From NCBI GenBank assembly GCA_017745015.1, contig JAGIAF010000213.1, positions 1 through 5,913 of the forward strand: DNA of 5,913 nucleotides, in the 5' to 3' direction. Shown here one piece after another: positions 1 to 4,968 of this stretch; position 1 is the first letter of the stretch, and the number at the start of each line of letters is the position of its first letter. A program made the translations under genes and the position numbers. The notes below the pieces were generated by a model that was not told the DNA's origin, did no database searches, and saw only the letters and a list, made by a program, of their open reading frames with translations. This stretch comes from Bdellovibrio sp. Its GTDB lineage: Bacteria > Bdellovibrionota > Bdellovibrionia > Bdellovibrionales > Bdellovibrionaceae.

Positions 1-406
1 CCGCACGCTCTTCCGGAGTCAGACGATCAATTAAAAGTAAAAAAGAAGTCGTTAAGCTATCTGCCAGAAGAATATTTTTATCTGGGGACTCGCTCGGCAT
101 AACTAGAGGCTCATAGCTGTCAGGAACTGCGTCGGGGAGCCAAGTGCCGTGATAAACTTCACGCTTCTTTTGTGCAGACTTTAAAAAATCTAACGCACGA
201 TTGGAACAAACTTTTGTCAGCCAAGATTTTGGATTTTCAATACTAACGGGATCCGTATCGGCACAGCTCAAAAGCACATCCTGAACAATGTCCTCGGAAT
301 CCGAAAGGCTGCTGGTCATTCTGTAGAGAAATGAAATCAGGAATGACCGGTGTTGAGCGAAAATAGGTTCCCATTGCTGGATATAATTGCTTTTAGAGTT
401 TGTCAT
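1..406 (-). CDS. ECF-family RNA polymerase sigma factor, ECF41-like (3' part outside window)
   Basis: This is the first 135 residues of an extracytoplasmic-function sigma factor, which directs core RNA polymerase to a small set of promoters; the gene runs off the left edge. Region 2 spans about residues 10-85, with a core-binding segment around SDSEDIVQDVL (35-45) and a region 2.4-like stretch NPKSWLTKVCSNRALDFLK (58-76). The linker carries WLPDA (89-93) after a VYHGT stretch, matching the WLPEP signature of group ECF41. Region 4 begins at about residue 112, ending with LTPEERA at the edge. ECF41 factors usually have a C-terminal SnoaL-like domain that tunes activity; that part is not visible. 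The ATG at 406 is chosen because an in-frame TAG lies 18 bases upstream and the next Met (residue 30) would remove part of region 2. The divergent CMD gene is the usual ECF41 partner. Sigma identity is secure; the group call rests on WLPDA, the neighbour and the promoters. Confidence 0.88.
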   Translation of the reverse strand, partial: MTNSKSNYIQQWEPIFAQHRSFLISFLYRMTSSLSDSEDIVQDVLLSCADTDPVSIENPKSWLTKVCSNRALDFLKSAQKKREVYHGTWLPDAVPDSYEPLVMPSESPDKNILLADSLTTSFLLLIDRLTPEERA

Positions 407-414
407 AATCTTAA

Positions 415-441
415 GACGATCCTAGTCCCCAAAACGTGACA
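415..441 (-). promoter_or_regulatory. ECF41-type promoter of the sigma gene (autoregulatory)
   Basis: Reading leftward, TGTCACG (441-435) is followed after exactly 16 bp by CGTC (418-415). This matches the ECF41 promoter pattern as I recall it, TGTCACA, about 16 bp, then CGTC. CGTC ends only 8 bases before the sigma ATG, so transcription would start at or within a few bases of the start codon, giving a leaderless or nearly leaderless mRNA. No Shine-Dalgarno sequence is present in the usual window. Autoregulation is inferred. Confidence 0.7.
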
Positions 442-480
442 AGTTCAGCAAAAAATCTCAAAAAAAATTTTCGACCCATT

Positions 481-508
481 TGTCACGTTTGCCACCTCCT
501 AATTCGTC
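481..508 (+). promoter_or_regulatory. ECF41-type promoter of the CMD gene
   Basis: TGTCACG (481-487) is followed after 17 bp by CGTC (505-508). It is the mirror image of the element serving the sigma gene, with one extra base in the spacer. The two -35 heptamers form a perfect inverted pair (CGTGACA at 435-441 and TGTCACG at 481-487). The expected start near 515 leaves a leader of about 29 bases containing the AAGGAG ribosome binding site at 531-536. Control by the divergent sigma factor is inferred from the matching elements. Confidence 0.72.
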
Positions 509-520
509 TTAGGGGCAGAA

Positions 521-547
521 ATGACAAAAAAAGGAGTTCGATCATGA
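521..547 (+). other. Possible 8-codon leader ORF overlapping the CMD start codon
   Basis: An ATG at 521 opens an eight-codon frame (MTKKGVRS) whose TGA shares the ATGA junction with the CMD start at 544. An AGGGG stretch at 511-515 precedes it, but the likely transcription start near 515 would leave that site at the very 5' end of the message. It may only be chance, since the CMD ribosome binding site lies inside it. Confidence 0.15.
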
Positions 548-1023
548 ACCAACGTTTAAACTATTTTGAAATCGGCCAACCCCTTGCTAAAAAGCTTATG
601 GATTTAAATGCGGAGCTCGTAAAAGCCACGACTTTGGAACGATCGCTCATCGATCTTATTAATATCAGAGTTTCTTCACTCAATGGCTGCGCCTTCTGTC
701 TTGATATGCACGTGAAGGAAGCCAAAATTCACGGGGAGCGTGAGCTGCGTTTGTATCACGTCGCGATTTGGAAAGAGTCACCACTCTTTACTCCCAAAGA
801 GCGTGCGGCCCTTGCCTTTGCCGAGGCCGTGAACAACATCGGCAACGATATTTCTGATGAACTTTACGAAGAGACAAAAAAGCATTTCTCTGAAAAAGAA
901 ATCATCGATCTGGTTTTTGGAGTAAGTACTTTGAATACGTGGAATCGTTTGAATGTGACCTTCAAAGGTCAGCCGGGCAGTTTGGATGCAATGTTTGGTT
1001 TGAATAGAGCCAACTTAACTTAA
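544..1023 (+). CDS. Carboxymuconolactone decarboxylase (CMD) / AhpD-like family protein
   Basis: A 159-residue protein of the AhpD-like alkylhydroperoxidase/CMD family, a small all-helical cytosolic fold. The family signature NGCAFCLDMH lies at residues 48-56/57, giving the redox pair Cys49 and Cys52 and His56 of the CxxCxxxH peroxidase motif. The second conserved block, SPLFTPKERAALAFAEAVN at about 79-97, fits the family. Members reduce peroxides with a thiol partner or have other thiol-based roles; the substrate here is unknown. The proton-relay position 12 residues before the first Cys, Glu in AhpD, is Asp37 here. The ATG at 544 is chosen because AAGGAG (531-536) sits 7 bases upstream; longer versions from a GTG at 436 would start inside the promoter and add residues unlike the family. 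Divergence from an ECF41-like sigma gene with a matching promoter indicates membership of that sigma factor's regulon. Function as an ECF41-controlled peroxidase-like enzyme is inference. Confidence 0.9.
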   Translation: MNQRLNYFEIGQPLAKKLMDLNAELVKATTLERSLIDLINIRVSSLNGCAFCLDMHVKEAKIHGERELRLYHVAIWKESPLFTPKERAALAFAEAVNNIGNDISDELYEETKKHFSEKEIIDLVFGVSTLNTWNRLNVTFKGQPGSLDAMFGLNRANLT

Positions 1024-1029
1024 GTGTGT

Positions 1030-1052
1030 CTACACCGGCTTCGCCGGAGTAG
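1030..1052. terminator. Hairpin downstream of the CMD gene
   Basis: CTAC (1030-1033) pairs with GTAG (1049-1052) around an A/A mismatch and a CCGGC/GCCGG stem closed by a TTC loop. It begins 7 bases after the CMD stop codon. There is no T run directly after it on either strand, so it is either a weak terminator or an mRNA 3'-end stabiliser. Confidence 0.4.
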
Positions 1053-1055
1053 CTT

Positions 1056-1081
1056 AAAAAGAAATGGCGGTGCGGGCCGCC
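1056..1081 (-). terminator. Rho-independent terminator of the lipoprotein operon
   Basis: Reading leftward, GGCGG (1081-1077) and CCGCC (1070-1066) form a five-pair G+C stem with a six-base loop, followed by ATTTCTTTTT. It begins 5 bases after the stop codon of the 170-aa lipoprotein. The rightward side is followed by a weaker TTTAATTATT, so it may also act for the CMD transcript arriving from the other side. Confidence 0.55.
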
Positions 1082-1086
1082 TTTAA

Positions 1087-1599
1087 TTATTGAGCGCGTT
1101 TCAAAGCGTCTTGAATCAACAATTCGCGCTCGATACGATAGAATAAAATCTTTTCTTCCAAACCATCCGTTGTGATGGATTCTGGTTCAGAGAAGAAATC
1201 GCGCAGAATTTCCATTTTCTTATCAATTGTCACGCGTACAGATTCTCGGCCTTCAGTGGAACCTTTTGCGAACGTAAAGATCAATTTATAACGAATACCG
1301 CTAGAAGGTGGTTTTGGAGTATCAGGTGGAAGCCAGCCGTCAATACCTTTGATGTATTCAGTTTCGATCATGCCCGTGTCTTGGTTTTCTTGAGCGATAG
1401 GGTATTTGATCACCGAGTGAGCCGCGCGCCAAACATTGTCATAGTTAGCAAAGAAGACTTTTTGTTTGTTGATCTTGGCCATCTGAGTGTGGGCCGAAGG
1501 TCTTTTATCAAAAAGGCTGCACCCCATAAGAGCGCAGCCCGTGATAATCACAAGCGATAAGATGATATTTCTAGAAAGTTGCTGAGCTGTGTGTAACAT
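1087..1599 (-). CDS. Predicted lipoprotein, faintly BamC-like, unknown function
   Basis: A 170-residue protein with a lipoprotein-type N-terminus: a hydrophobic stretch NIILSLVIIT (11-20) followed by two possible lipobox cysteines, Cys22 (ITGC) and Cys27 (LMGC). The mature part has a compact domain at about 46-165 containing VWRAAHSVIKYPI, a DTGMIETEYIKGIDGW block and a C-terminal helix rich in charged residues. The order of an aligned helix, a 'tGvieT-y' strand and an RVT strand recalls domains of the outer-membrane assembly lipoprotein BamC, but this is a resemblance only. The start codon lies 29 bases inside the end of the upstream lipoprotein gene and there is only a poor ribosome binding site, so it is probably translated by coupling. 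The product is expected at the periplasmic face of a membrane; no enzymatic motif is visible. I do not recognise a named gene. Confidence 0.82.
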   Translation of the reverse strand: MLHTAQQLSRNIILSLVIITGCALMGCSLFDKRPSAHTQMAKINKQKVFFANYDNVWRAAHSVIKYPIAQENQDTGMIETEYIKGIDGWLPPDTPKPPSSGIRYKLIFTFAKGSTEGRESVRVTIDKKMEILRDFFSEPESITTDGLEEKILFYRIERELLIQDALKRAQ

Positions 1600-3016
1600 G
1601 AGTTGCTTGCTCGATCATAGCAGGGCCCATATCCGGTTGGGAAGAATTTTGAGAGCCTAGGAAGTTAACTTCCCAACGCTTCTTGCCATTGCCGAAGTTG
1701 TCACCTGGGAGCGTAGGAACCTTCATTGAAGTCACCCATTTCGCAGAGTAAATTTCCCAAGTCGGATTCATGAGTTTTACTTTCTCAGGGCCTTGTTGAA
1801 CTTCGATTTCCATAGAAAGCACTGTGTAAGTTGCCGTCGGAACCACGCCACCAATTGTGCTGATTTGCGGGAACGTCAATTCACGGCCGCCACCAGCAAC
1901 AGTTGGGTTGCCCATCAATGGCAAAACTTGCGGAGCTACGGACGCGTCAAAAGGAACCATGGCTGTAGAAACGCGGTCGCCGCCATTTTTCCAGTCATCC
2001 GTTTTCTTAAGAACTGCCAAAACGTTGGCAGGTGTACCACCCAAAGTGTTCAACGAAGCTTTTTGGCCCGCCGTCATCTTTTTAACGTCAGTTGGGAACA
2101 TATAGCCAGATTGGTTTGCAACCGCGGCTGCCATGAAGGCCTCGTCAGCACGGAATTGCGGAGCCGTGATGGATTTGGCTTCGCCAAAGTTCATCTCGCC
2201 CGTTGGCATATCCAAAGCTGTTTGGCCGCCAGTGATATTCAAGTCACGAACGGCACCGCCAGAAAGTTTGAAAGAGTTGATCAACTCCCAGAACTGTTTG
2301 CCGTCTTTAAGTTGGTCTACAGTAGCTTTGAACGGGAAGCGGCCTTTTGCCACGAACACACGTTGTACACCTGGTTGGCCCAAGTAAATACGGTAAGCAG
2401 GTTTATCCAAAGTGATTGTGAACAAAGAATATTTCTCGCTTTGTTTTGGCAAAGAAAGATTCACGGGCACTTGGATCTCTTGACCCATAGCAGATACGAT
2501 GTCGCTTTGCGGGCTGATCACGTTATCCATGTTGAACGCGAAAAGTTGAAGCTTCGTAAACGCGGGCATCACCAAACCGAAATCTACTTGGTCGTCGCCA
2601 TTTTTGATTGGAAGACCTGTTGCCGCGCCTTTAATTTGATATTGAGTCACCGTATTTAAAGGACGAAGTTGGATCGTCAAAGAGCCCGGCTCAACACTCA
2701 TATAAGTAGTGCGGATAAAACCTGGAGCTTGAACTGTTACCGGCAAAGCTTGATTCCATCCTGCTGGCACTTCGATCTGACCAGCTGCATTTGTCGTCAA
2801 AAGGTTCCCCGCAAATGGCGAGTTTTGCGCATCGCCGATCAAAACTTGCGCATTGGCGACGGCCTTGTCGTCCATGGTTTTGATCGTGATTAAGTTTGCG
2901 GAGATGTGTTGGAATAACTGAGCGGAGTCCTCAGAGCCCGTTAGTTGTGGCTTATTCGCCTCAGAACAACCAACGACCATTGCCGGCACTAGGGCGGCCA
3001 TTAAAATACGTTTCAT
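1571..3016 (-). CDS. Large predicted lipoprotein with N-terminal Ig/transthyretin-like domain
   Basis: A 481-residue exported lipoprotein of unknown function. The N-terminus has MKR, a hydrophobic core and a clear lipobox VVGC with Cys17 followed by Ser, consistent with outer-membrane sorting; Cys17 is the only cysteine. Residues about 41-118 (TIKTMDDKAVANAQVLIGD, then TTNAAGQIEVP, then VTVQAPGFIRT, then SLTIQLRP) have the strand pattern of carboxypeptidase-regulatory-like or transthyretin-like Ig folds, which often mediate binding at the cell surface. The remaining 360 residues look beta-rich, with no catalytic motif I can recognise. The ATG at 3016 has a purine-rich GGAAGGGA site 5 bases upstream. 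It overlaps the 170-aa lipoprotein gene by 29 bases and is co-transcribed with it, suggesting that the two act together in the envelope. A long antisense frame inside it is a shadow. Confidence 0.87.
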   Translation of the reverse strand: MKRILMAALVPAMVVGCSEANKPQLTGSEDSAQLFQHISANLITIKTMDDKAVANAQVLIGDAQNSPFAGNLLTTNAAGQIEVPAGWNQALPVTVQAPGFIRTTYMSVEPGSLTIQLRPLNTVTQYQIKGAATGLPIKNGDDQVDFGLVMPAFTKLQLFAFNMDNVISPQSDIVSAMGQEIQVPVNLSLPKQSEKYSLFTITLDKPAYRIYLGQPGVQRVFVAKGRFPFKATVDQLKDGKQFWELINSFKLSGGAVRDLNITGGQTALDMPTGEMNFGEAKSITAPQFRADEAFMAAAVANQSGYMFPTDVKKMTAGQKASLNTLGGTPANVLAVLKKTDDWKNGGDRVSTAMVPFDASVAPQVLPLMGNPTVAGGGRELTFPQISTIGGVVPTATYTVLSMEIEVQQGPEKVKLMNPTWEIYSAKWVTSMKVPTLPGDNFGNGKKRWEVNFLGSQNSSQPDMGPAMIEQATHVTHSSATF

Positions 3017-3054
3017 AAAATCCCTTCCGTGGATGATTTATTCCTCGAGTAATT

Positions 3055-3083
3055 ATTCCACTGTGAGGGGACGCAGGGGTCAA
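3055..3083 (-). promoter_or_regulatory. Predicted sigma-70-type promoter of the lipoprotein operon
   Basis: Leftward TTGACC (3083-3078) and TGGAAT (3060-3055) are separated by 17 bp. The -35 matches five of six consensus bases and the -10 four of six. The expected start near 3048 leaves a leader of about 30 bases that includes the GGAAGGGA ribosome binding site. Confidence 0.5.
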
Positions 3084-3143
3084 CACCAAAGGCGAGGACT
3101 CCGAAGGATTATTAAAAAGTTGCGATTTAACGCAAAGCCCTTG

Positions 3144-3172
3144 TTGACAGGATGGCCTTGATCACCTAAAAA
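3144..3172 (+). promoter_or_regulatory. Predicted promoter of the tRNA gene
   Basis: A perfect TTGACA (3144-3149) is followed after 17 bp by TAAAAA (3167-3172). The -10 is a partial match. The distance to the tRNA 5' end (about 50-60 bases after the expected start) is suitable for a precursor trimmed by RNase P. Confidence 0.6.
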
Positions 3173-3198
3173 TCGTCTCTCACGCAATAAGACGATTT
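3170..3198 (+). repeat. Leader inverted repeat upstream of the tRNA
   Basis: AAATCGTCT (3170-3178) and AGACGATTT (3190-3198) are perfect 9-base complements separated by 11 bases. The left arm overlaps the predicted -10 element, so it could be a DNA operator as well as a hairpin in the precursor RNA. Confidence 0.5.
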
Positions 3199-3231
3199 GG
3201 AAACTTCTGTACGTCTTGTCGCGTTACGGTT

Positions 3232-3308
<77 letters not shown>

Positions 3309-3318
3309 AATTTTAAAG

Positions 3319-3345
3319 AAGTCGCTTAAAGGCGGCTTTTTTTTT
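3319..3345 (+). terminator. Rho-independent terminator of the tRNA gene
   Basis: AAGTCGC (3319-3325) pairs with GCGGCTT (3332-3338), with one G-U pair and a short TTAAAG loop, followed by an uninterrupted run of nine T (3337-3345). It begins 11 bases after the tRNA CCA end. Confidence 0.8.
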
Positions 3346-3411
3346 GCCCAAAATTCAATGACTTAGAAAGAAAGCGAATAACTCCGAAACGAAATTGGGT
3401 CGGCGGTTTGG

Positions 3412-3440
3412 GTCGGCTGGGTCGCCGACTTTTTCTTTTT
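3412..3440 (+). terminator. Second rightward terminator, within GGGTCGG repeats
   Basis: GTCGGC (3412-3417) pairs with GCCGAC (3424-3429) around a six-base loop and is followed by TTTTTCTTTTT (3430-3440). The segment contains three copies of GGGTCG(G) at about 3397, 3410 and 3419; the first copy offers a competing 7-base stem with the same right arm. It is either a back-up for the tRNA terminator or the end of a separate short transcript. Confidence 0.7.
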
Positions 3441-3458
3441 CGCATCAAGTTCCCTGTC

Positions 3459-3494
3459 AAAAAAGCCAGCACTGATTTAGAAGTGTTTGCTGGC
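3459..3494 (-). terminator. Strong leftward Rho-independent terminator
   Basis: GCCAGCA (3494-3488 reading leftward) and TGCTGGC (3471-3465) form a perfect seven-pair stem, followed directly by six T (3464-3459). It shows that something is transcribed leftward through 3500-4200: the candidate short RNA, the 28-codon ORF, or the long 3' end of the regulator operon. Confidence 0.75.
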
Positions 3495-3524
3495 CAGGCA
3501 TTTTATAAATTTCAAATATAACTA
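3459..3524 (-). ncRNA. Candidate short leftward RNA ending at the 3459 terminator
   Basis: A perfect leftward TATAAT (3536-3531) has TTGAAT 19 bp upstream (3561-3556). The expected start near 3524 and the strong terminator at 3459-3494 would define an RNA of about 66 bases, with an AU-rich 5' part and a 3' stem plus U run, the layout of many bacterial small RNAs. No known RNA family is recognised. The 19-bp spacer is longer than ideal and the promoter is only predicted. Confidence 0.3.
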
Positions 3525-3558
3525 TTCGAGATTATAAGCGATTTGGCGCTTTGAAATT
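3508..3558. repeat. Nested inverted repeat
   Basis: AATTTCAAA (3508-3516) and TTTGAAATT (3550-3558) are perfect 9-base complements. Inside lies a second pair, AAGCG and CGCTT, around 3536-3551. The outer right arm overlaps the stop codon of the 28-codon ORF and the predicted promoter of the short RNA lies inside. Confidence 0.5.
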
Positions 3559-3644
3559 CAAAAAACACGCTTGCATAAGTTGAAAAACTGCGCGCTATTC
3601 AGCGCCTTATGAGCTAGGCGTTTCACAGTTTGCGAAGACATCAT
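3558..3644 (-). CDS. Possible small basic protein of 27-28 aa
   Basis: A short frame starting with two consecutive ATG codons (3644 and 3641). AGGAAAG (3653-3647) lies just upstream, placing AGGA 5 bases from the first and 8 bases from the second ATG, so the second is the likelier start. The peptide contains TVKRLAHKALNSAQFF and ends CKRVF: six basic residues, no acidic ones, with an alternating hydrophobic/basic pattern compatible with an amphipathic helix. A leftward terminator lies downstream at 3459-3494. No related protein is recognised. Frames this short occur by chance; the ribosome binding site and the terminator are the reasons to list it. Confidence 0.33.
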   Translation of the reverse strand: MMSSQTVKRLAHKALNSAQFFNLCKRVF

Positions 3645-3705
3645 GACTTTCCTATTTTTTGAGGTGCTACTGGAAGCTTGTTTTTTTATCCACGCAAAAA
3701 ATCAT

Positions 3706-4112
3706 TTAGTCATCGAGTTTGCTTTCGACAAAGGTAATGCCTTTCGAGCTGATTTTTCAACTCGGGAATTCAATTTTTAATCAGCGGCAAAATTTCTTTA
3801 CCCTAGATCACAAATTCATGTCATTCATTTCCACGGTGGACTGTGAAATAAAAGCATCGGGTACTCGCCCGAAAGAGCGACGACACTCGCCGGGGCTCAT
3901 CGGTAAATTTTAAGGAAGAGACGGATATTCATCGAACGGCCACTCGAGAAACGAAGGCCAGAAGACTCGAGCAGAACGCCACGATTTGATAGTGTGAGGC
4001 TATCAACCATAAACCTGTTGCAAAAGTGATAAGTCCCTATATGGGCAGAAGTAGCGCAGCGAGCGGCAAACGAAGCAATACTTTTTACGGATTTTGAAGG
4101 AAATAAAAACGC
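3706..4112 (-). pseudogene. Possible decayed PilZ-like gene
   Basis: Two leftward frames read like protein. The first is open for 71 codons (4112-3900), includes DSLTLSNRGVLLESSGL and GRSMNIRLFLKIYR, and stops at 3897-3899. The second starts at an ATG overlapping that stop (ATGA) and runs to 3706; it contains CRRSFGRVP at its residues 6-14 and KISSKGITFVES at 49-60, and is broken by three in-frame stops, all TGA. RRxxxR followed some 35-45 residues later by xISxxG resembles the cyclic-di-GMP binding PilZ pattern, although the first position of the second motif is Lys instead of Asp/Asn. One reading is a gene ruined by a frameshift and TGA mutations. The alternative is chance; the first frame lacks a good start with a ribosome binding site. 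A 64-codon rightward frame over the same bases is probably its shadow. Confidence 0.22.
3986..4006. repeat. Seven-pair hairpin
   Basis: TTGATAG (3986-3992) and CTATCAA (4000-4006) are perfect complements around a 7-base loop. There is no T run on either side, so it does not look like a terminator. Its role is unknown. Confidence 0.4.
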
Positions 4113-4146
4113 TCATTAAAGCATTGAGTTTTGGTTACCATAAACA

Positions 4147-4188
4147 TCGGTCTTTCCGACCGAAATCTCTATGAGTTCGATCGGAAAG
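4147..4188. repeat. Two mutually exclusive hairpins downstream of the secreted-protein gene
   Basis: TCGGTC (4147-4152) pairs with GACCGA (4158-4163), while CTTTCCGA (4152-4159) also pairs perfectly with TCGGAAAG (4181-4188). The two stems share bases and cannot form together. They lie about 50-90 bases past the stop of the leftward secreted-protein gene. No good T run follows leftward, so terminator function is doubtful. Confidence 0.4.
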
Positions 4189-4236
4189 CTTTATGAAAGA
4201 AGCCTGCACATATTCCGCAAACAAGTGGTTTTATAT

Positions 4237-4968
4237 CTAATTGATTGAGCGGCAGATATCAAAACAAGAAGACTTAACCTTCGGAAAGCAAACTGCCATG
4301 CAGGTTTCTTTGCCATCTGATAAACAGGAACTTCCATAGTTGCGGATCCAACTACCGAAAATATTCTGCGCGATCACGATATATCTATTTTTACTTTGAA
4401 TATCATCACATCTATCGGAATCATGCTCCCTTAGTGCGAGTTCGAGATACTTTACTGACTGTTGGCAATTTAAATCTTTTGTCGAATTTGCCGATGATTC
4501 GATGTTGTTACAAACCGCGGTCATTTCTCTTGAGTATTTTCCGCTAGGACCACCACCATAAAATAAATTCGAGTAGTTATAGTTAGAATCTTCAAGGCCG
4601 GCAGCACGTAAGTACTCGTGAGCAGCAATGGCAAATCTTGCCTCACAACTTTTCTGACGCCATTTGTTTCTATCAAATTCGATCTTATTCAAATTGGCCT
4701 GATATTGAGCATCCAAGCAAGTGACAGCTCCAGTGTTGGGGTCCTGTGAGCAAATACTTTCCACGTCAAAAACTGACGTATTTTTAATGGCCTCATCAAC
4801 ATCTGAAGAAGACAAAATATTGTCGTTGCTTAAAAGTAAAAGTGCCGTTTTTCCGATATGGACAAATCCAGCAGAGACTGACGTGCCTCCACCACTCTCA
4901 CGTCCCATTTTGGGTGCGGCATTTGAAACACAACTCATTAGCGTTAGTGTCGCAATCAGAATTCTCAT
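4237..4968 (-). CDS. Secreted cysteine-rich protein of unknown function
   Basis: A 243-residue exported protein. The N-terminus MRILIATLTLMSCVSNAA is a signal peptide; cleavage after SNA/SNAA is likely, though LMSC at 10-13 leaves lipidation of Cys13 possible. The mature part has ESGGGTS at 24-30, a DVESICSQDPNTGAVTCLDA block (69-87), then FAIAAHEYLRAAGLEDSNYNYS (112-133). The AHEYL segment resembles a helix I associate with Bdellovibrio exported proteins; it has one His-Glu pair but no HExxH, so a zinc protease is not supported. There are 11 mature cysteines; the last four form CxxxC-x7-CxxxC (223, 227, 235, 239), a twin CX3C arrangement suited to disulfides joining two helices. The ATG overlaps the upstream regulator's stop as TAATG, with GGAG 10 bases before it, so translation is probably coupled. 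The regulator probably controls it. The family call is from memory of similar proteins; the function is unknown. Confidence 0.8.
   Translation of the reverse strand: MRILIATLTLMSCVSNAAPKMGRESGGGTSVSAGFVHIGKTALLLLSNDNILSSSDVDEAIKNTSVFDVESICSQDPNTGAVTCLDAQYQANLNKIEFDRNKWRQKSCEARFAIAAHEYLRAAGLEDSNYNYSNLFYGGGPSGKYSREMTAVCNNIESSANSTKDLNCQQSVKYLELALREHDSDRCDDIQSKNRYIVIAQNIFGSWIRNYGSSCLSDGKETCMAVCFPKVKSSCFDICRSIN

Larger units (their letters stand above)
3346..4236. other. 890-bp stretch without a conventional gene
   Basis: Between the tRNA terminator and the secreted-protein gene no long, convincing coding frame is present. Separately listed items are a rightward terminator, a leftward terminator with a candidate short RNA, a 28-codon leftward ORF, a possible decayed leftward gene, and several hairpins. 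Base composition is AT-rich and uneven. The position downstream of a tRNA gene is typical of integration hot spots, but no integrase and no convincing direct repeat of the tRNA 3' end is seen here. Confidence 0.6.

Noticed and set aside
436..543. Longer CMD protein starting at a GTG at 436
   Set aside because: It would begin inside the promoter pair, has no ribosome binding site, and the added residues do not resemble the family; the ATG at 544 has AAGGAG at ideal spacing.
1793..2659. 288-codon rightward frame, and shorter rightward frames, opposite the large lipoprotein
   Set aside because: They lie antisense to a gene with a signal peptide, lipobox, ribosome binding site and coherent domain; their translations are rich in Cys, His and Arg without any family pattern.
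3643..3780. 45-codon rightward frame starting at ATG 3643
   Set aside because: It has only a poor GAAGA-like upstream site and overlaps the start of the better supported leftward 28-codon ORF; no promoter or terminator goes with it.
3719..3913. 64-codon rightward frame with a TTG start
   Set aside because: No ribosome binding site was seen and the translation fits no family; it overlaps the leftward PilZ-like frame and is most simply its shadow.
3700..4236. Riboswitch (for example cyclic-di-GMP type) suggested by G-rich leftward sequence and hairpins
   Set aside because: No conserved aptamer core could be found and no gene start follows at a suitable distance.
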